A DNA stretch of 64,000 nt from the NCBI RefSeq assembly GCF_034190915.1, contig NW_026947695.1, positions 186,001 to 250,000 of the forward strand, written 5' to 3'. Of the stretch, positions 1 through 11,586 are shown piece after piece (position 1 is the first letter of the stretch; every line of letters begins with the position of its first letter). The stretch comes from Cavia porcellus. Taxonomy: Eukaryota > Chordata > Mammalia > Rodentia > Caviidae. The translations under genes were made by a program, and so were the position numbers. Under the pieces are notes generated by a model. That model ran no database searches and was not told where the DNA came from. It was given only the letters and a program-made list of their open reading frames with translations.

Positions 1-67
1 TAGGAGTGAGAAAAACATCACGGGGTGGTGCGCATTGTATGGGTGTGTGTTACATTACATTCACTAG
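1..67 (+). repeat. Reference consensus monomer
   Basis: This copy equals the consensus I infer and serves as the numbering standard (monomer position 1 is the T of TAGGAGTGAG). Counted composition is 18 A, 9 C, 21 G and 19 T, so GC is about 45% with strong G-over-C bias on this strand. CpGs lie at monomer positions 21-22 and 31-32. A TG-rich tract spans about 41-51, and ACATT is doubled at 52-61. The two common diagnostic sites are position 58 (C here, G in the other type) and position 4 (G here, C in the other type). All four combinations occur in the array, but they cluster in runs. Confidence 0.9.
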
Positions 68-76
68 TAGGAGTGA
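61..76. other. Dyad symmetry at the monomer junction
   Basis: TCACT at monomer positions 61-65 and AGTGA at 5-9 of the next monomer are perfect inverted repeats with a 6-base spacer. The stretch also contains the ACTAGT palindrome. The same element recurs at almost every junction, hence about every 67 bp. The common diagnostic site at position 4 (G or C) falls in the spacer and leaves the stem intact. Some copies break the stem, for example those with TTCTCTAG or CACGAG. Short dyads capable of cruciform formation are known in several centromeric satellites; a role here is inference only. Confidence 0.6.
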
Positions 77-787
77 GAAAAACATCACGGGGTGGTGCGC
101 ATTGTATGGGTGTGTGTTACATTACATTCACTAGTAGGAGTGAGAAAAACATCACGGGGTGGTGCGCATTGTATGGGTGTGTGTTACATTACATTCACTA
201 GTAGGAGTGAGAAAAACATCACGGGGTGGTGCGCATTGTATGGGTGTGTGTTACATTACTTTCACTAGTAGGAGTGAGAAAATCATCACGGGGTGGTGCG
301 CATTGTATGGGTGTGTGTTACATTACATTCACTAGTAGGAGTGAGAAAAACATCACGGGGTGGTGCGCATTGTATGGGTGTGTGTTACATTACATTCACT
401 CGTAGGAGTGAGAAAAGCATCACGGGGTGGTGCGCATTGTATGGGTGTGTGTTACATTACATTCACTAGTAGGAGAGAGAAATACATCACGGGGTGGTGC
501 GCATTGTATGGGTGTGTGTTACATTACATTCACTAGTAGGAGTGAGAAAAACATCACGGGGTGGTGCGCATTGTATGGGTGTGTGTTACATTACATTCAC
601 TAGTAGGAGTGAGAAAAACATCACGGGGTGGTGCGCATTGTATGGGTGTGTGTTACATTACATTCACTAGTAGGAGTGAGAAAAACATCACGGTGTGGTG
701 CGCATTGTATGGTTGTGTGTTACATTACATTCACTAGTAGGAGTGAGAAAAACATCACGGGGTGGTGCGCATTGTATGGGTGTGTGT

Positions 788-1270
788 TGCATTAGATTCA
801 CTAGTAGCAGTGAGAAAAACATCACGGGGTGGTGCGCATTGTATGGGTGTGTGTTGCATTAGATTCACTAGTAGCAGTGAGAAAAACATCACGGGGTGGT
901 GCGCATTGTATGGGTGTGTGTTACATTAGATTCACTAGGAGCAGTGAGAAAAACATCACGGGGTGGTGCGCATTGTATGGGTGTGTGTTGCATTAGATTC
1001 ACTAGTAGCAGTGAGAAAAACATCACGGGGTGGTGCGCATTGTATGGGTGTGTGTTACATTAGATTCACTAGGAGCAGTGAGAAAAACATCACGGGGTGG
1101 TGCGCATTGTATGGGTGTGTGTTACATTAGATTCACTAGTAGCAGTGAGAAAAACATCACGGGGTGGTGCGCATTGTATGGGTGTGTGTTACATTAGATT
1201 CACTAGTAGCAGTGAGAAAAACATCACGGGGTGGTGCGCATTGTATGGGTGTGTGTTACATTACATTCAC
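788..1270 (+). repeat. Run of G58/C4-type monomers
   Basis: Consecutive monomers here carry ATTAGATTCAC followed by TAGCAGTGAG instead of ATTACATTCAC and TAGGAGTGAG. Several also have TTGCATTAG (788, 855, 989) or GGAGCAGTG in place of GTAGCAGTG (about 938 and 1072). The same minor variants reappear together at about 4,940-5,030, 6,213-6,370, 8,823, 9,428 and 11,699. This indicates that blocks of monomers, not single monomers, were copied around the array. Confidence 0.75.
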
Positions 1271-1399
1271 TAGTAGGAGTGAGAAAAACATTACGGGGTG
1301 GTGCGCATTGTATGGGTGTGTGTTACATTACATTCACTAGTAGGAGTGAGAAAAACATCACGGGGTGGTGCGAATTGTATGGGTGTGTGTTACACTACA

Positions 1400-3480
1400 T
1401 TCACAAGTAGGAGTGAGAAAAACATCACGGGGTGGTGCGCATTGTATGGGTGTGTGTTACATTACATTCACTAGTAGGAGTGAGAAAAACATCACGGGGT
1501 GGTGCGCATTGTATGGGTGTGTGTTACACTACATTCACAAGTAGGAGTGAGAAAAACATCACGGGGTGGTGCGCATTGTATGGGTGTGTGTTACATTACA
1601 TTCACTAGTAGGAGTGAGAAAAACATCACGGGGTGGTGCGCATTGTATGGGTGTGTGTTACATTACATTCACTAGTGGGAGTGAGAAATACATCACGGGG
1701 TGGTGCGCATTGTATGGGTGTGTGTTACATTACTTTCACTAGTAGGAGTGAGAAAATCATCACGGGGTGGTGCGCATTGTATGGGTGTGTGTTACATTAC
1801 ATTCACTATTAGGAGTGAGAAAAACATCACGGGGTGGTGCGCATTGTATGGGTGTGTGTTACATTACATTCACTCGTAGGAGTGAGAAAAGCATCACGGG
1901 GTGGTGCGCATTGTATGGGTGTGTGTTACATTACATTCACTAGTAGGAGAGAGAAATACATCACGGGGTGGTGCGCATTGTATGGGTGTGTGTTACATTA
2001 GATTCACTAGTAGGAGTGAGAAAAACATCACGGGGTGGTGCGCATTGTATGGGTGTGTGTTACATTATATTCACTAGTAGGAATGAGAAAAACATCACGG
2101 GTTGGTGCGCATTGTATGGGTATGTGTTACATTACATTCACTAGTAGCAGTGAGAAAAACATCACGGGGTGGTGCGCATTGTATGGGTGTGTGTTACATT
2201 AGATTCACTAGTAGCAGTGAGAAAAACATCACGGGGTGGTGCGCATTGTATGGGTGTGTGTTACATTAGATTCACTAGTAGCAGTGAGAAAAACATCACG
2301 GGGTGGTGCGCATTGTATGGGTGTGTGTTACATTACATTCACTAGTAGGAGTGAGAAAAACATCACGGGGTGGTGCGCATTGTATGGGTGTGTGTTACAT
2401 TACATTCACTAGTAGGAGTGAGAAAAACATCACGGGGTGGTGCGCATTGTATGGGTGTGTGTTACACTACATTCACATGTAGGAGTGAGAAAAACATCAC
2501 GGGGTGGTGCGCATTGTATGGGTGTGTGTTACATTACATTCACTAGTAGGAGTGAGAAAAACATCACGGGGTGGTGCGCATTGTATGGGTGTGTGTTACA
2601 TTACATTCACTAGTAGGAGTGAGAAAAACATCACGGGGTGGTGCGCATTGTATGGGTGTGTGTTACATTACATTCACTAGTAGGAGTGAGAAATACATCA
2701 CGGGGTGGTGCGCATTGTATGGGTGTGTGTTACATTACTTTCACTAGTAGGAGTGAGAAAATCATCACGGGGTGGTGCGCATTGTATGGGTGTGTGTTAC
2801 ATTACATTCACTATTAGGAGTGAGAAAAACATCACGGGGTGGTGCGCATTGTATGGGTGTGTGTTACATTACATTCACTCGTAGGAGTGAGAATTGCATC
2901 ACGGGGTGGTGCGCATTGTATGGGTGTGTGTTACATTACATTCAGTAGTAGGAGAGAGAAATACATCACGGGGTGGTGCGCATTGTATGGGTGTGTGTTA
3001 CATTACATTCACTAGTAGGAGTGAGAAAAACATCACGGGATGGTGCGCATTGTATGGGTGTGTGTTACATTACATTCACTAGTAGGAGTGAGAAAAACAT
3101 CACGGGGTGGTGCGCATTGTATGGGTGTGTGTTACATTACATTCACTAGTAGGAGTGAGAAAAACATCACGGGGTGGTGCGCATTGTATGGGTGTGTGTT
3201 ACATTAGATTCACTAGTAGGAGTGAGAAAAACATCACGGGGTGGTGCGCATTGTATGGGTGTGTGTTACATTAGATTCACTAGTAGGAATGAGAAAAACA
3301 TCACGGGTTGGTGCGCATTGTATGGGTATGTGTTACATTAGATTCACTAGTAGCAGTGAGAAAAACATCACGGGGTGGTGCGCATTGTATGGGTGTGTGT
3401 TACATTAGATTCACTAGTAGCAGTGAGAAAAACATCACGGGGTGGTGCGCATTGTATGGGTGTGTGTTACATTAGATTCA
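1400..3480 (+). repeat. Higher-order repeat of about 15-18 monomers, two copies
   Basis: A series of private variants occurs in the same order. TACTTTCAC is at 1731 and 2736, followed by AAAATCATC, CACTATTAGG, CACTCGTAGG and GGAGAGAGAAATAC in both copies. The offset is 1,005 bp, or 15 monomers. Further on, TAGGAATGAG with CGGGTTGG and GGTATGTG lies at 2078 and 3284, an offset of 1,206 bp, so the second copy carries three extra monomers. An older or partial copy of the series is at 257-540, at an offset of 1,474 bp (22 monomers) from the copy at 1731. Ends are approximate. Confidence 0.75.
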
Positions 3481-5210
3481 CTACTAGGAGTGAGAAAAAC
3501 ATCACGGGGTGGTGCGCATTGTATGGGTGTGTGTTACATTAGATTCACTAGTAGCAGTGAGAAAAACATCACGGGGTGGTGCGCATTGTATGGGTGTCTG
3601 TTACATTACATTCACTATTAGGAGTGAGAAAAACATCACGGGGTGGTGCGCATTGTATGGGTGTGTGTTACATTAGATTCACTAGTAGGAGTGAGAAAAA
3701 CATCACGGGGTGGTGCGCATTGTATGGGTGTGTGTTACATTACATTCACTAGCAGGAGTGAGAAAAACATCACGGGGTAGTGCGCATTGTATGGGAGTGT
3801 GTTACATTACATTCACTAGCAGGAGTGAGAAAAACATCACGAGGTGGTGCGCATTGTATGGGTGTGTGTTACATTAGATTCACTAGGAGGAGTGAGAAAA
3901 ACATCACGGGGTGGTGCGCATTGTATGGGTGTGTGTTACATTAGATTCACTAGTAGCAGTGAGTAAAACATCACGGGGTGGTGCGCATTGTATGGGTGTG
4001 TGTTACATTAGATTCCCTAGTAGGAGTGAGAAAAACATCACGGGGTGGTGCGCATTGTATGGGTGTGTGTTACATTAGATTCACTAGTAGGAGTGAGAAA
4101 AACATCACGGGGTGGTGCGCATTGTATGGGTGTGTGTTACATTAGATTCTCAAGTAGGAGTGAGAAAAACATCACGGGGTGGTGCGCATTGTATGGGTGT
4201 GTGATACATTAGATTCACTAGTAGGAGTGAAAAAAACATCACGGTGTGGTGCGCATTGTATGGGTTTGCGTTACATTAGATTCACTAGTAGGAGTGAGAA
4301 AAACATCACAGGGTGGTGCGCATTGTATGGGTGTGTGTTACATTACATTCACTAGTAGCAGTGAGAAAAACATCACGGGGTGGTGCGCATTGTATGGGTG
4401 TGTGTTACATTACATTCACTAGTAGCAGTGAGAAAAACATCACGGGGTGGTGCGCATTGTATGGGAGTGTGTTACATTACATTCACTACTAGCAGTGAGA
4501 AAAACATCACGGGGTGGTGCGCATTGTATGGGTGTGTGTTACATTACATTCACTAGTAGCAGTGAGAAAAACATCACGGGGTGGTGCGCATTGTATGGGT
4601 GTGTGTTACATTACATTCACTAGTAGCAGTGAGAAAAACATCACGGGGTGGTGCGCATTGTATGGGTGTGTGATACATTAGATTCACTAGTAGCAGTGAG
4701 AAAAACGTCACGGGGTGGTGCGCATTGTATGGGTGTGTGTTACATTAGATTCACTAGTAGCAGTGAGAAAAACGTCACGGGGTGGTGCGCATTGTATGGG
4801 TGTGTGTTACATTAGATTCACTAGTAGCAGTGAGAAAAACATCACGGGGTGGTGCGCATTGTATGGGTGTGTGTTACATTAGATTCACTAGTAGCAGTGA
4901 GAAAAACATCACGGGGTGGTGCGCATTGTATGGGTGTGTGTTGCATTAGATTCACTAGTAGCAGTGAGAAAAACATCACGGGGTGGTGCGCATTGTATGG
5001 GTGTGTGTTACATTAGATTCACTAGGAGCAGTGAGAAAAACATCACGGGGTGGTGCGCATTGTATGGGTGTGTGTTACATTAGATTCACTAGTAGCAGTG
5101 AGAAAAACATCACGGGGTGGTGCGCATTGTATGGGTGTGTGTTACATTAGATTCACTAGTAGCAGTGAGAAAAACATCACGGGGTGGTGCGCATTGTATG
5201 GGTGTGTGTT
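3481..5210 (+). repeat. Heterogeneous satellite segment without a clean higher-order period
   Basis: The segment has 67-bp monomers with many scattered private substitutions: GGGAGTGTG at about 3,794 and 4,463, GGGTTTGCG at about 4,262, and AACGTCAC twice near 4,706 and 4,773. Some variants recur downstream. GGGTGTCTG at 3592 recurs at 5334 (1,742 bp, 26 monomers), and GGGGTAGTGCGC at 3774 recurs at 5583 (1,809 bp, 27 monomers). I could not delimit a full higher-order unit by eye. Positions 4,350-5,220 are mostly TAGCAG-type monomers. Confidence 0.6.
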
Positions 5211-5229
5211 ACATTAGATTCACTAGTAG

Positions 5230-8200
5230 GAGTGAGAAAAACATCACGGGGTGGTGCGCATTGTATGGGTGTGTGTTACATTACATTCACTAGTAGGAGT
5301 GAGAAAAACATCACGGGGTGGTGCGCATTGTATGGGTGTCTGTTACATTACATTCACTAGTAGGAGTGAGAAAAACATCACGGGGCGGTGCGCATTGTAT
5401 GGGTGTGTGTTACATTACATTCACTAGTAGGAGTGAGCAAAACATCACGGGGTGGTGCGCATTGTATGGGTGTGTGTTACATTACATTCACTAGTAGCAA
5501 TGAGAAAAACATCACGGGGTGGTGCGCATTGTATGGGTGTGTGTTACATTACATACACTAGCAGGAGTGAGAAAAACATCACGGGGTAGTGCGCATTGTA
5601 AGGGTGTGTGTTACATTACATTCACTAGTAGGAGTGAGAAAAACATCACGGGGTGGTGCGCATTGTAAGGGTGTGTGTTACATTACATTCACTAGCAGGA
5701 GTGAGAAAAACATCACGGGGTGGTGCGCATTGTATGGGTGTGTGTTCCATTAGATTCACTAGCAGGAGTGAGAAAAACATCACGGGGTTTTGTGCATTGT
5801 ATGGGTGTGTGTTACATTAGATTCACTAGTAGGTGTGAGAAAAACATCACGGGGTGGTGCGCATCGTATGGGTGTGTGTTACATTAGATTCACTAGTAGG
5901 AGTGAGAAAAACATCACGGGGCGGTGCGCATTGTATGGGTGTGTGTTACATTACATTCACTACTAGCAGTGAGAAAAACATCACGGGGTGGTGCGCATTG
6001 TATGGGTGTGTGTTACATTACATTCATTAGTAGCAGTGAGAAAAACATCACGGGGTGGTGCGCATTGTATGGGTGTGTGTTACATTACATTCACTAGTAG
6101 CAGTGAGAAAAACATCACGGGGTGGTGCGCATTGTATGGGTGTGTGTTACATTACATTCACTAGTAGCAGTGAGAAAAACATCACGGGGTGGTGCGCATT
6201 GTATGGGTGTGTGTTGCATTAGATTCACTAGTAGCAGTGAGAAAAACATCACGGGGTGGTGCGCATTGTATGGGTGTGTGTTGCATTAGATTCACTAGTA
6301 GCAGTGAGAAAAACATCACAGGGTGGTGCGCATTGTATGGGTGTGTGTTACATTAGATTCACTAGGAGCAGTGAGAAAACCATCAAGGGGTGGTGCGCAT
6401 TGTATGGGTGTGTGTTACATTAGATTCACTAGTAGCAGTGCGAAAAACATCACGGGGTGGTGCGCATTTTATGGGTGTGTCTTACATTAGATTCACTAGT
6501 AGGAGTGAGAAAAACATCACCGTGTGGTGCGCATTGTATGGGTGTGTGTTACATTACATTCACTAGTAGGAGTGAGAAAAACATCACGGGGTGGTGCGCA
6601 TTGTATGGGTGTGTGTTACATTACATTCACTAGTAGGAGTGAGAAAAACATCAAGGGGTGGTGCGCATTGTATGGGTGTGTGTTACATTAGATTCACTAG
6701 TTGAGTGAGAAAAACATCACGGGGTGGTGCGCATTGTATGGGTGTGTGTTACATTAGATTCACTAGTAGCAGTGAGAAAAACATCACGGTGTGGTGCGCA
6801 TTGTATGGGTGTGTGTTACATTAGATTCACTAGTAGCAGTGAGAAAAACATCACGGGGTGGTGCGCATTGTATGGGTGTGTGTTACATTACATTCACTAG
6901 TACGAGTGAGAAAAACATCACAGGGTGGTGCGCATTGTATGGGTGTGTGTTACATTAGATTCACTAGTAGGAGTGAGAAAAACATCACGGGGTTGTGCGC
7001 ATTGTATGGGTGTGTGTTACATTAGATTCACTAGTAGGAGTGAGATAAACATCACGGTGTGGTGCGCATTGTATGGGTGTGTGTTACAATACATTCACTA
7101 GTAGGAGTGAGAAAACCATCACGGGGTCGTGCGCATTGTATGGGTGTGTGTTACATTACATTCACTAGTAGGAGTGAGCAAAGCATCACGGGGTGGTGGC
7201 ATTGTATGGGTGTGTGTTACATTAGATTCACTAGGAGCAGTGAGAAAAACATCAAGGGGTGGTGCGCATTGTATGGGTGTGTGTTACATTAGATTCACTA
7301 GTAGCAGTGAGAAAAACATCACGGGGTGGTGCGCATTGTATGGGTGTGTGTTACATTACATTCACTAGTAGGAGTGAGAAAAACATCAAGGGGTGGTGCG
7401 CATTGTATGGGTGTGTGTTACATTAGATTCACTAGTTGAGTGAGAAAAACATCACGGGGTGGTGCGCATTGTATGGGTGTGTGTTACATTACATTCACTA
7501 GTAGCAGTGAGAAAAACATCACGGGGTGGTGCGCATTGTATGGGTGTGTGTTACATTAGATTCACTAGTAGCAGTGAGAAAAACATCACGGGGTGGTGCG
7601 CATTGTATGGGTGTGTGTTACATTAGATTCACTAGTAGGAGTGAGAAAAACATCACGGGGTGGTGCGCATTGTATGGGTGTGTGTTACATTACATTCACT
7701 AGTAAGAGTGAGAAAAACATCACGGGGTGGTGCGCATTGTATGGGTGTGTGTTACATTACATTCACTAGTAGGAGTGAGCAAAACATCACGGGGTGGTGC
7801 GCATTGTATGGGTGTGTGTTACATTACATTCACTAGTAGGACTGAGAAAAACATCACGGGGTGGTGCGCATTGTATGGGTGTGTGTTACATTACATTCAC
7901 TAGTAGGAGTGAGAAAAACATCACGGGGTGGTGCACATTGTAAGGGTGTGTGTTACATTACATTCACTAGTAGGAGTGAGAAAAACATCACGGGGTGGTG
8001 CGCATTGTAAGGGTGTGTGTTACATTACATTCACTAGTAGGAGTGAGAAAAACATCACGGGGTGGTGCGCATTGTATGGGTGTGTGTTCCATTAGATTCA
8101 CTAGTAGGAGTGAGAAAAACATCACGGAGTGGTGCGCATTGTATGGGTGTGTGTTCCATTAGATTCACTAGTAGGTGTGAGAAAAACATCACGGGGTGGT

Positions 8201-9900
8201 GCGCATTGTATGGGTGTGTATTACATTAGATTCACTAGTAGCAGTGAGAAAATCATCACAGGGTGGTGCGCATTGTATGGGTGTGTGTTACATTAGATTC
8301 ACTAGTAGGAGTGAGAAAAACATCACGGCGTGGTGCGCATTGTATGGGTGTGTGTTACATTACATTCACTAGTAGGAGTGAGAAAAACATCACGGGGTGG
8401 TGCGCATTGTATGGGTGTGTGTTACATTACATTCACTAGTAGGAGTGAGAAAAACATCACGGGGTGGTGCGCATTGTATGGGTGTGTGTTACATTACATT
8501 CACTAGTAGCAGTGAGAAAAACATCACGGGGTGGTGCGCATTGTATGGGTGTGTGTTACATTACATTCATTAGTAGCAGTGAGAAAAACATCACGGGGTG
8601 GTGCGCATTGTATGGGTGTGTGTTACATTACATTCACTAGTAGCAGTGAGAAAAACATCACGGGGTGGTGCGCATTGTATGGGTGTGTGTTACATTACAT
8701 TCACTAGTAGCAGTGAGAAAAACATCACGGGGTGGTGCGCATTGTATGGGTGTGTGTTACATTAGATTCACTAGTAGCAGTGAGAAAAACATCACGGGGA
8801 GGTGCGCATTGTATGGGTGTGTGTTGCATTAGATTCACTAGTAGCAGTGAGAAAAACATCACGGGGTGGTGCGCATTGTATGGGTGTGTGTTACATTAGA
8901 TTCACTAGTAGCAGTGAGAAAATCATCACGGGGTGGTGCGCATTGTATGGGTGTGTGTTACATTAGATTCACTAGTAGCAGTGAGAAAAACATCACGGGG
9001 TGGTGCGCATTGTATGGGTGTGTGTTACATTAGATTCACTAGTAGCAGTGAGAAAAACATCACGGGGTGGTGCGCATTGTATGGGTGTGTGTTACATTAC
9101 ATTCACTAGTAGCAGTGAGAAAAACATCACGGGGTGGTGCGCATTGTATGGGTGTGTGTTACATTACATTCATTAGTAGCAGTGAGAAAAACATCACGGG
9201 GTGGTGCGCATTGTATGGGTGTGTGTTACATTACATTCACTAGTAGCAGTGAGAAAAACATCACGGGGTGGTGCGCATTGTATGGGTGTGTGTTACATTA
9301 CATTCACTAGTAGCAGTGAGAAAAACATCACGGGGTGGTGCGCATTGTATGGGTGTGTGTTACATTAGATTCACTAGTAGCAGTGAGAAAAACATCACGG
9401 GGAGGTGCGCATTGTATGGGTGTGTGTTGCATTAGATTCACTAGTAGCAGTGAGAAAAACATCACGGGGTGGTGCGCATTGTATGGGTGTGTGTTACATT
9501 AGATTCACTAGTAGCAGTGAGAAAATCATCACGGGGTGGTGCGCATTGTATGGGTGTGTGTTACATTAGATTCACTAGTAGCAGTGAGAAAAACATCACG
9601 GGGTGGTGCGCATTGTATGGGTGTGTGTTACATTAGATTCACTAGTAGCAGTGAGAAAAACATCACGGGGTGGTGCGCATTGTATGGGTGTGTGTTACAT
9701 TACATTCACTAGTAGCAGTGAGAAAAACATCACGGAGTGGTGCGCATTGTATGGGTGTGTGTTACATTACATTCACTAGTAGGAGTGAGAAAAACATCAC
9801 GGGGTGGTGCGCATTGTATGGGTGTGTGTTACATTACATTCACTAGTAGGAGTGAGAAAAACATCAAGGGGTGGTGCGCATTGTATGGGTGTGTGTTACA
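5230..9900 (+). repeat. 35-monomer higher-order repeat, two copies at 2,342 bp
   Basis: Private variants recur at a 2,342-bp offset: GAGTGAGCAA at 5431 and 7773, GTAAGGG at 5598 and 7940, and TTCCATTAG at 5745 and 8087. The value equals 35 x 67 minus 3, and three 1-bp losses lie between the markers (two TAGTTGAGTG monomers near 6,701 and 7,436, and GGTGGTGGCATTG near 7,195). Beyond about 8.1 kb the offset becomes 2,543 bp (TTCATTAG at 6025 and 8568), so the second copy gained three monomers. The copies differ at numerous sites and look older than the duplications further right. Confidence 0.75.
8452..9734 (+). repeat. 603-bp (9-monomer) tandem duplication
   Basis: The rare variant TTCATTAG at 8568 recurs at 9171, exactly 603 bp or nine monomers later. 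The GGGGAGGTGCGC, TTGCATTAG and AAAATCATC variants follow it in the same order in both copies. Before about 8,452 and after about 9,734 the two series stop matching. The duplication therefore spans slightly more than two 603-bp units and is nested inside the right-hand copy of the 35-monomer repeat. Confidence 0.85.
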
Positions 9901-11586
9901 TTAGATTCACTAGTTGAGTGAGAAAAACATCACGGGGTGGTGCGCATTGTATGGGTGTGTGTTACATTAGATTCACTAGTAGCAGTGAGAAAAACATCAC
10001 GGGGTGGTGCGCATTGTATCGGTGTGTGTTACATTACATTCACTAGTACGAGTGAGAAAAACATCACGGGGTGGTGCGCATTGTATGGGTGTGTGTTACA
10101 TTAGATTCACTAGTAGGAGTGAGAAAAACATCACGGGGTGGTGCGCATTGTATGGGTGTGTGTTACATTAGATTCACTAGTAGGAGTGAGATAAACATCA
10201 CGGTGTGGTGCGCATTGTATGGGTGTGTGTTACAATACATTCACTAGTAGGAGTGAGAAAAACATCACGGGGTGGTGCGCATTGTATGGGTGTGTGTTAC
10301 ATTACATTCACTAGTAGGAGTGAGAAAAACATCACGGGGTGGTGTTCATTGCATGAGTGTGTTACATTACATTCACTACTAGGAGTGAGAAAAACATCAC
10401 GGGGCGGTGCTCATTGTATGGGTGTGTGTTACATTAGATTCACTAGTAGGAGTGAGAAAAACATCACGGGGTGGTGCGCATTGTATGGGTGTGTGTTACA
10501 TTACATTCACTAGTAGGAGTGAGAAAATGATCACGGGGTGGTGCGCATTGTATGGGTGTGTATTACACTACATTCACTAGTAGGAGTGAGAAAAACATCA
10601 CGGGGTGGTGCGCATTGTATGGGTGTGTGTTACATTACATTCACTAGTAGGAGTGAGAAAAACATCACGGGGTGGTGCGCATTGTATGGGTGTGTGTAAC
10701 ATTACATTCTCTAGTATGAGTGAGAAAAACATCACGGGGTGGTGCGCATTGTATGGGTGTGTGTTACATTAGATTCACTAGTAGGAGTGAGAAAAACATC
10801 ACGGGGTGGTGCGCATTGTATGGGTGTGTGTTACATTACATTCACTAGTAGCAGTGAGAAAAACATCACGGGGTGGTGCGCATTGTATGGGTGTGTGTTA
10901 CATTACATTCACTAGTAGGAGTGAGGAAAACATCACGGGGTGGTGCGCATTGTATGGGTGTGTGTTACATTAGATTCACTAGTAGGAGTGAGAAAAACAT
11001 CACGGGGTGGTGCGCATTGTATGGGTGTGTGTTACATTACATTCACTAGTAGGAGTGAGAAAAACATCACGGGGTGGTGCTCATTGTATGAGTGTGTTAC
11101 ATTACATTCACTACTAGGAGTGAGAAAAACATCACGGGGCGGTGCGCATTGTATGGGTGTGTGTTACATTAGATTCACTAGTAGGAGTGAGAAAAACATC
11201 ACGGGGTGGTGCGCATTGTATCGGTGTGTGTTACATTACATTCACTAGTAGGAGTGAGAATATCATCACGGGGTGGTGCGCATTGTATGAGTGTGTGTTA
11301 CATTACATTCACTAGTAGGAGTGAGAAAAACATCACGGGGTGGTGCGCATTGTATGGGTGTGTGTTACATTACATTCACTAGTAGGAGTGAGAAAAACAT
11401 CACGGGGTGGTGCGCATTGTATTGGTGTGTGTTATATTACATTCTCTAGTAGGAGTGAGAAAAACATCACGGGGTGGTGCGAATTGTATGGGTGTGTGTT
11501 ACATTACATTCACTAGTAGGAGTGAGAAAAACATCACGGGGTGGTGCGCATTGTATGGGTGTGTGTTACATTACATTCACTAGTAG
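9310..11586 (+). repeat. 34/35-monomer higher-order repeat, copy 1
   Basis: The ordered markers are GGAGGTGCGC (9401), ACATCAAGGG (9861), TTGAGTGAG (9914), GAGATAAAC (near 10,190), ACAATACA (10232), GCATGAGTGT (10351), GAAAATGATC (near 10,523) and CTAGTATGAG (near 10,711). All of them recur in the next unit, first at an offset of 2,273 bp and then, after one monomer gained in copy 2, at 2,340 bp. The markers from TTGAGTGAG to ACAATACA also link this unit to the 5.2-7.6 kb unit. Confidence 0.85.
10315..10379 (+). repeat. Example of the 65-bp short monomer
   Basis: This monomer lacks one TG step in its TG tract (ATGAGTGTGTTAC) and is 65 bp long. It belongs to a linked variant set: GTGCTCATTG-like sequence (GTTCATTG here), ATGAGTGTGTT, CACTACTAGG, then GGGGCGG in the next monomer. 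The same or a close set recurs near 11,090, 12,690, 13,430, 15,700, 19,580, 30,340, 33,410, 35,410, 36,290, 40,760, 43,770, 45,770, 46,840, 47,910, 51,040, 51,910, 54,920, 59,400 and 62,540. Related forms are near 21,660, 27,340 and 34,080. It is a useful block marker. Confidence 0.85.

Noticed and set aside
21..50. G-quadruplex in the G-rich half of the monomer
   Set aside because: Only GGGG and GGG runs of three or more occur per monomer, separated by more than 10 bases. Four G-tracts would have to come from two monomers with very long loops, so a stable quadruplex is not supported by sequence alone.
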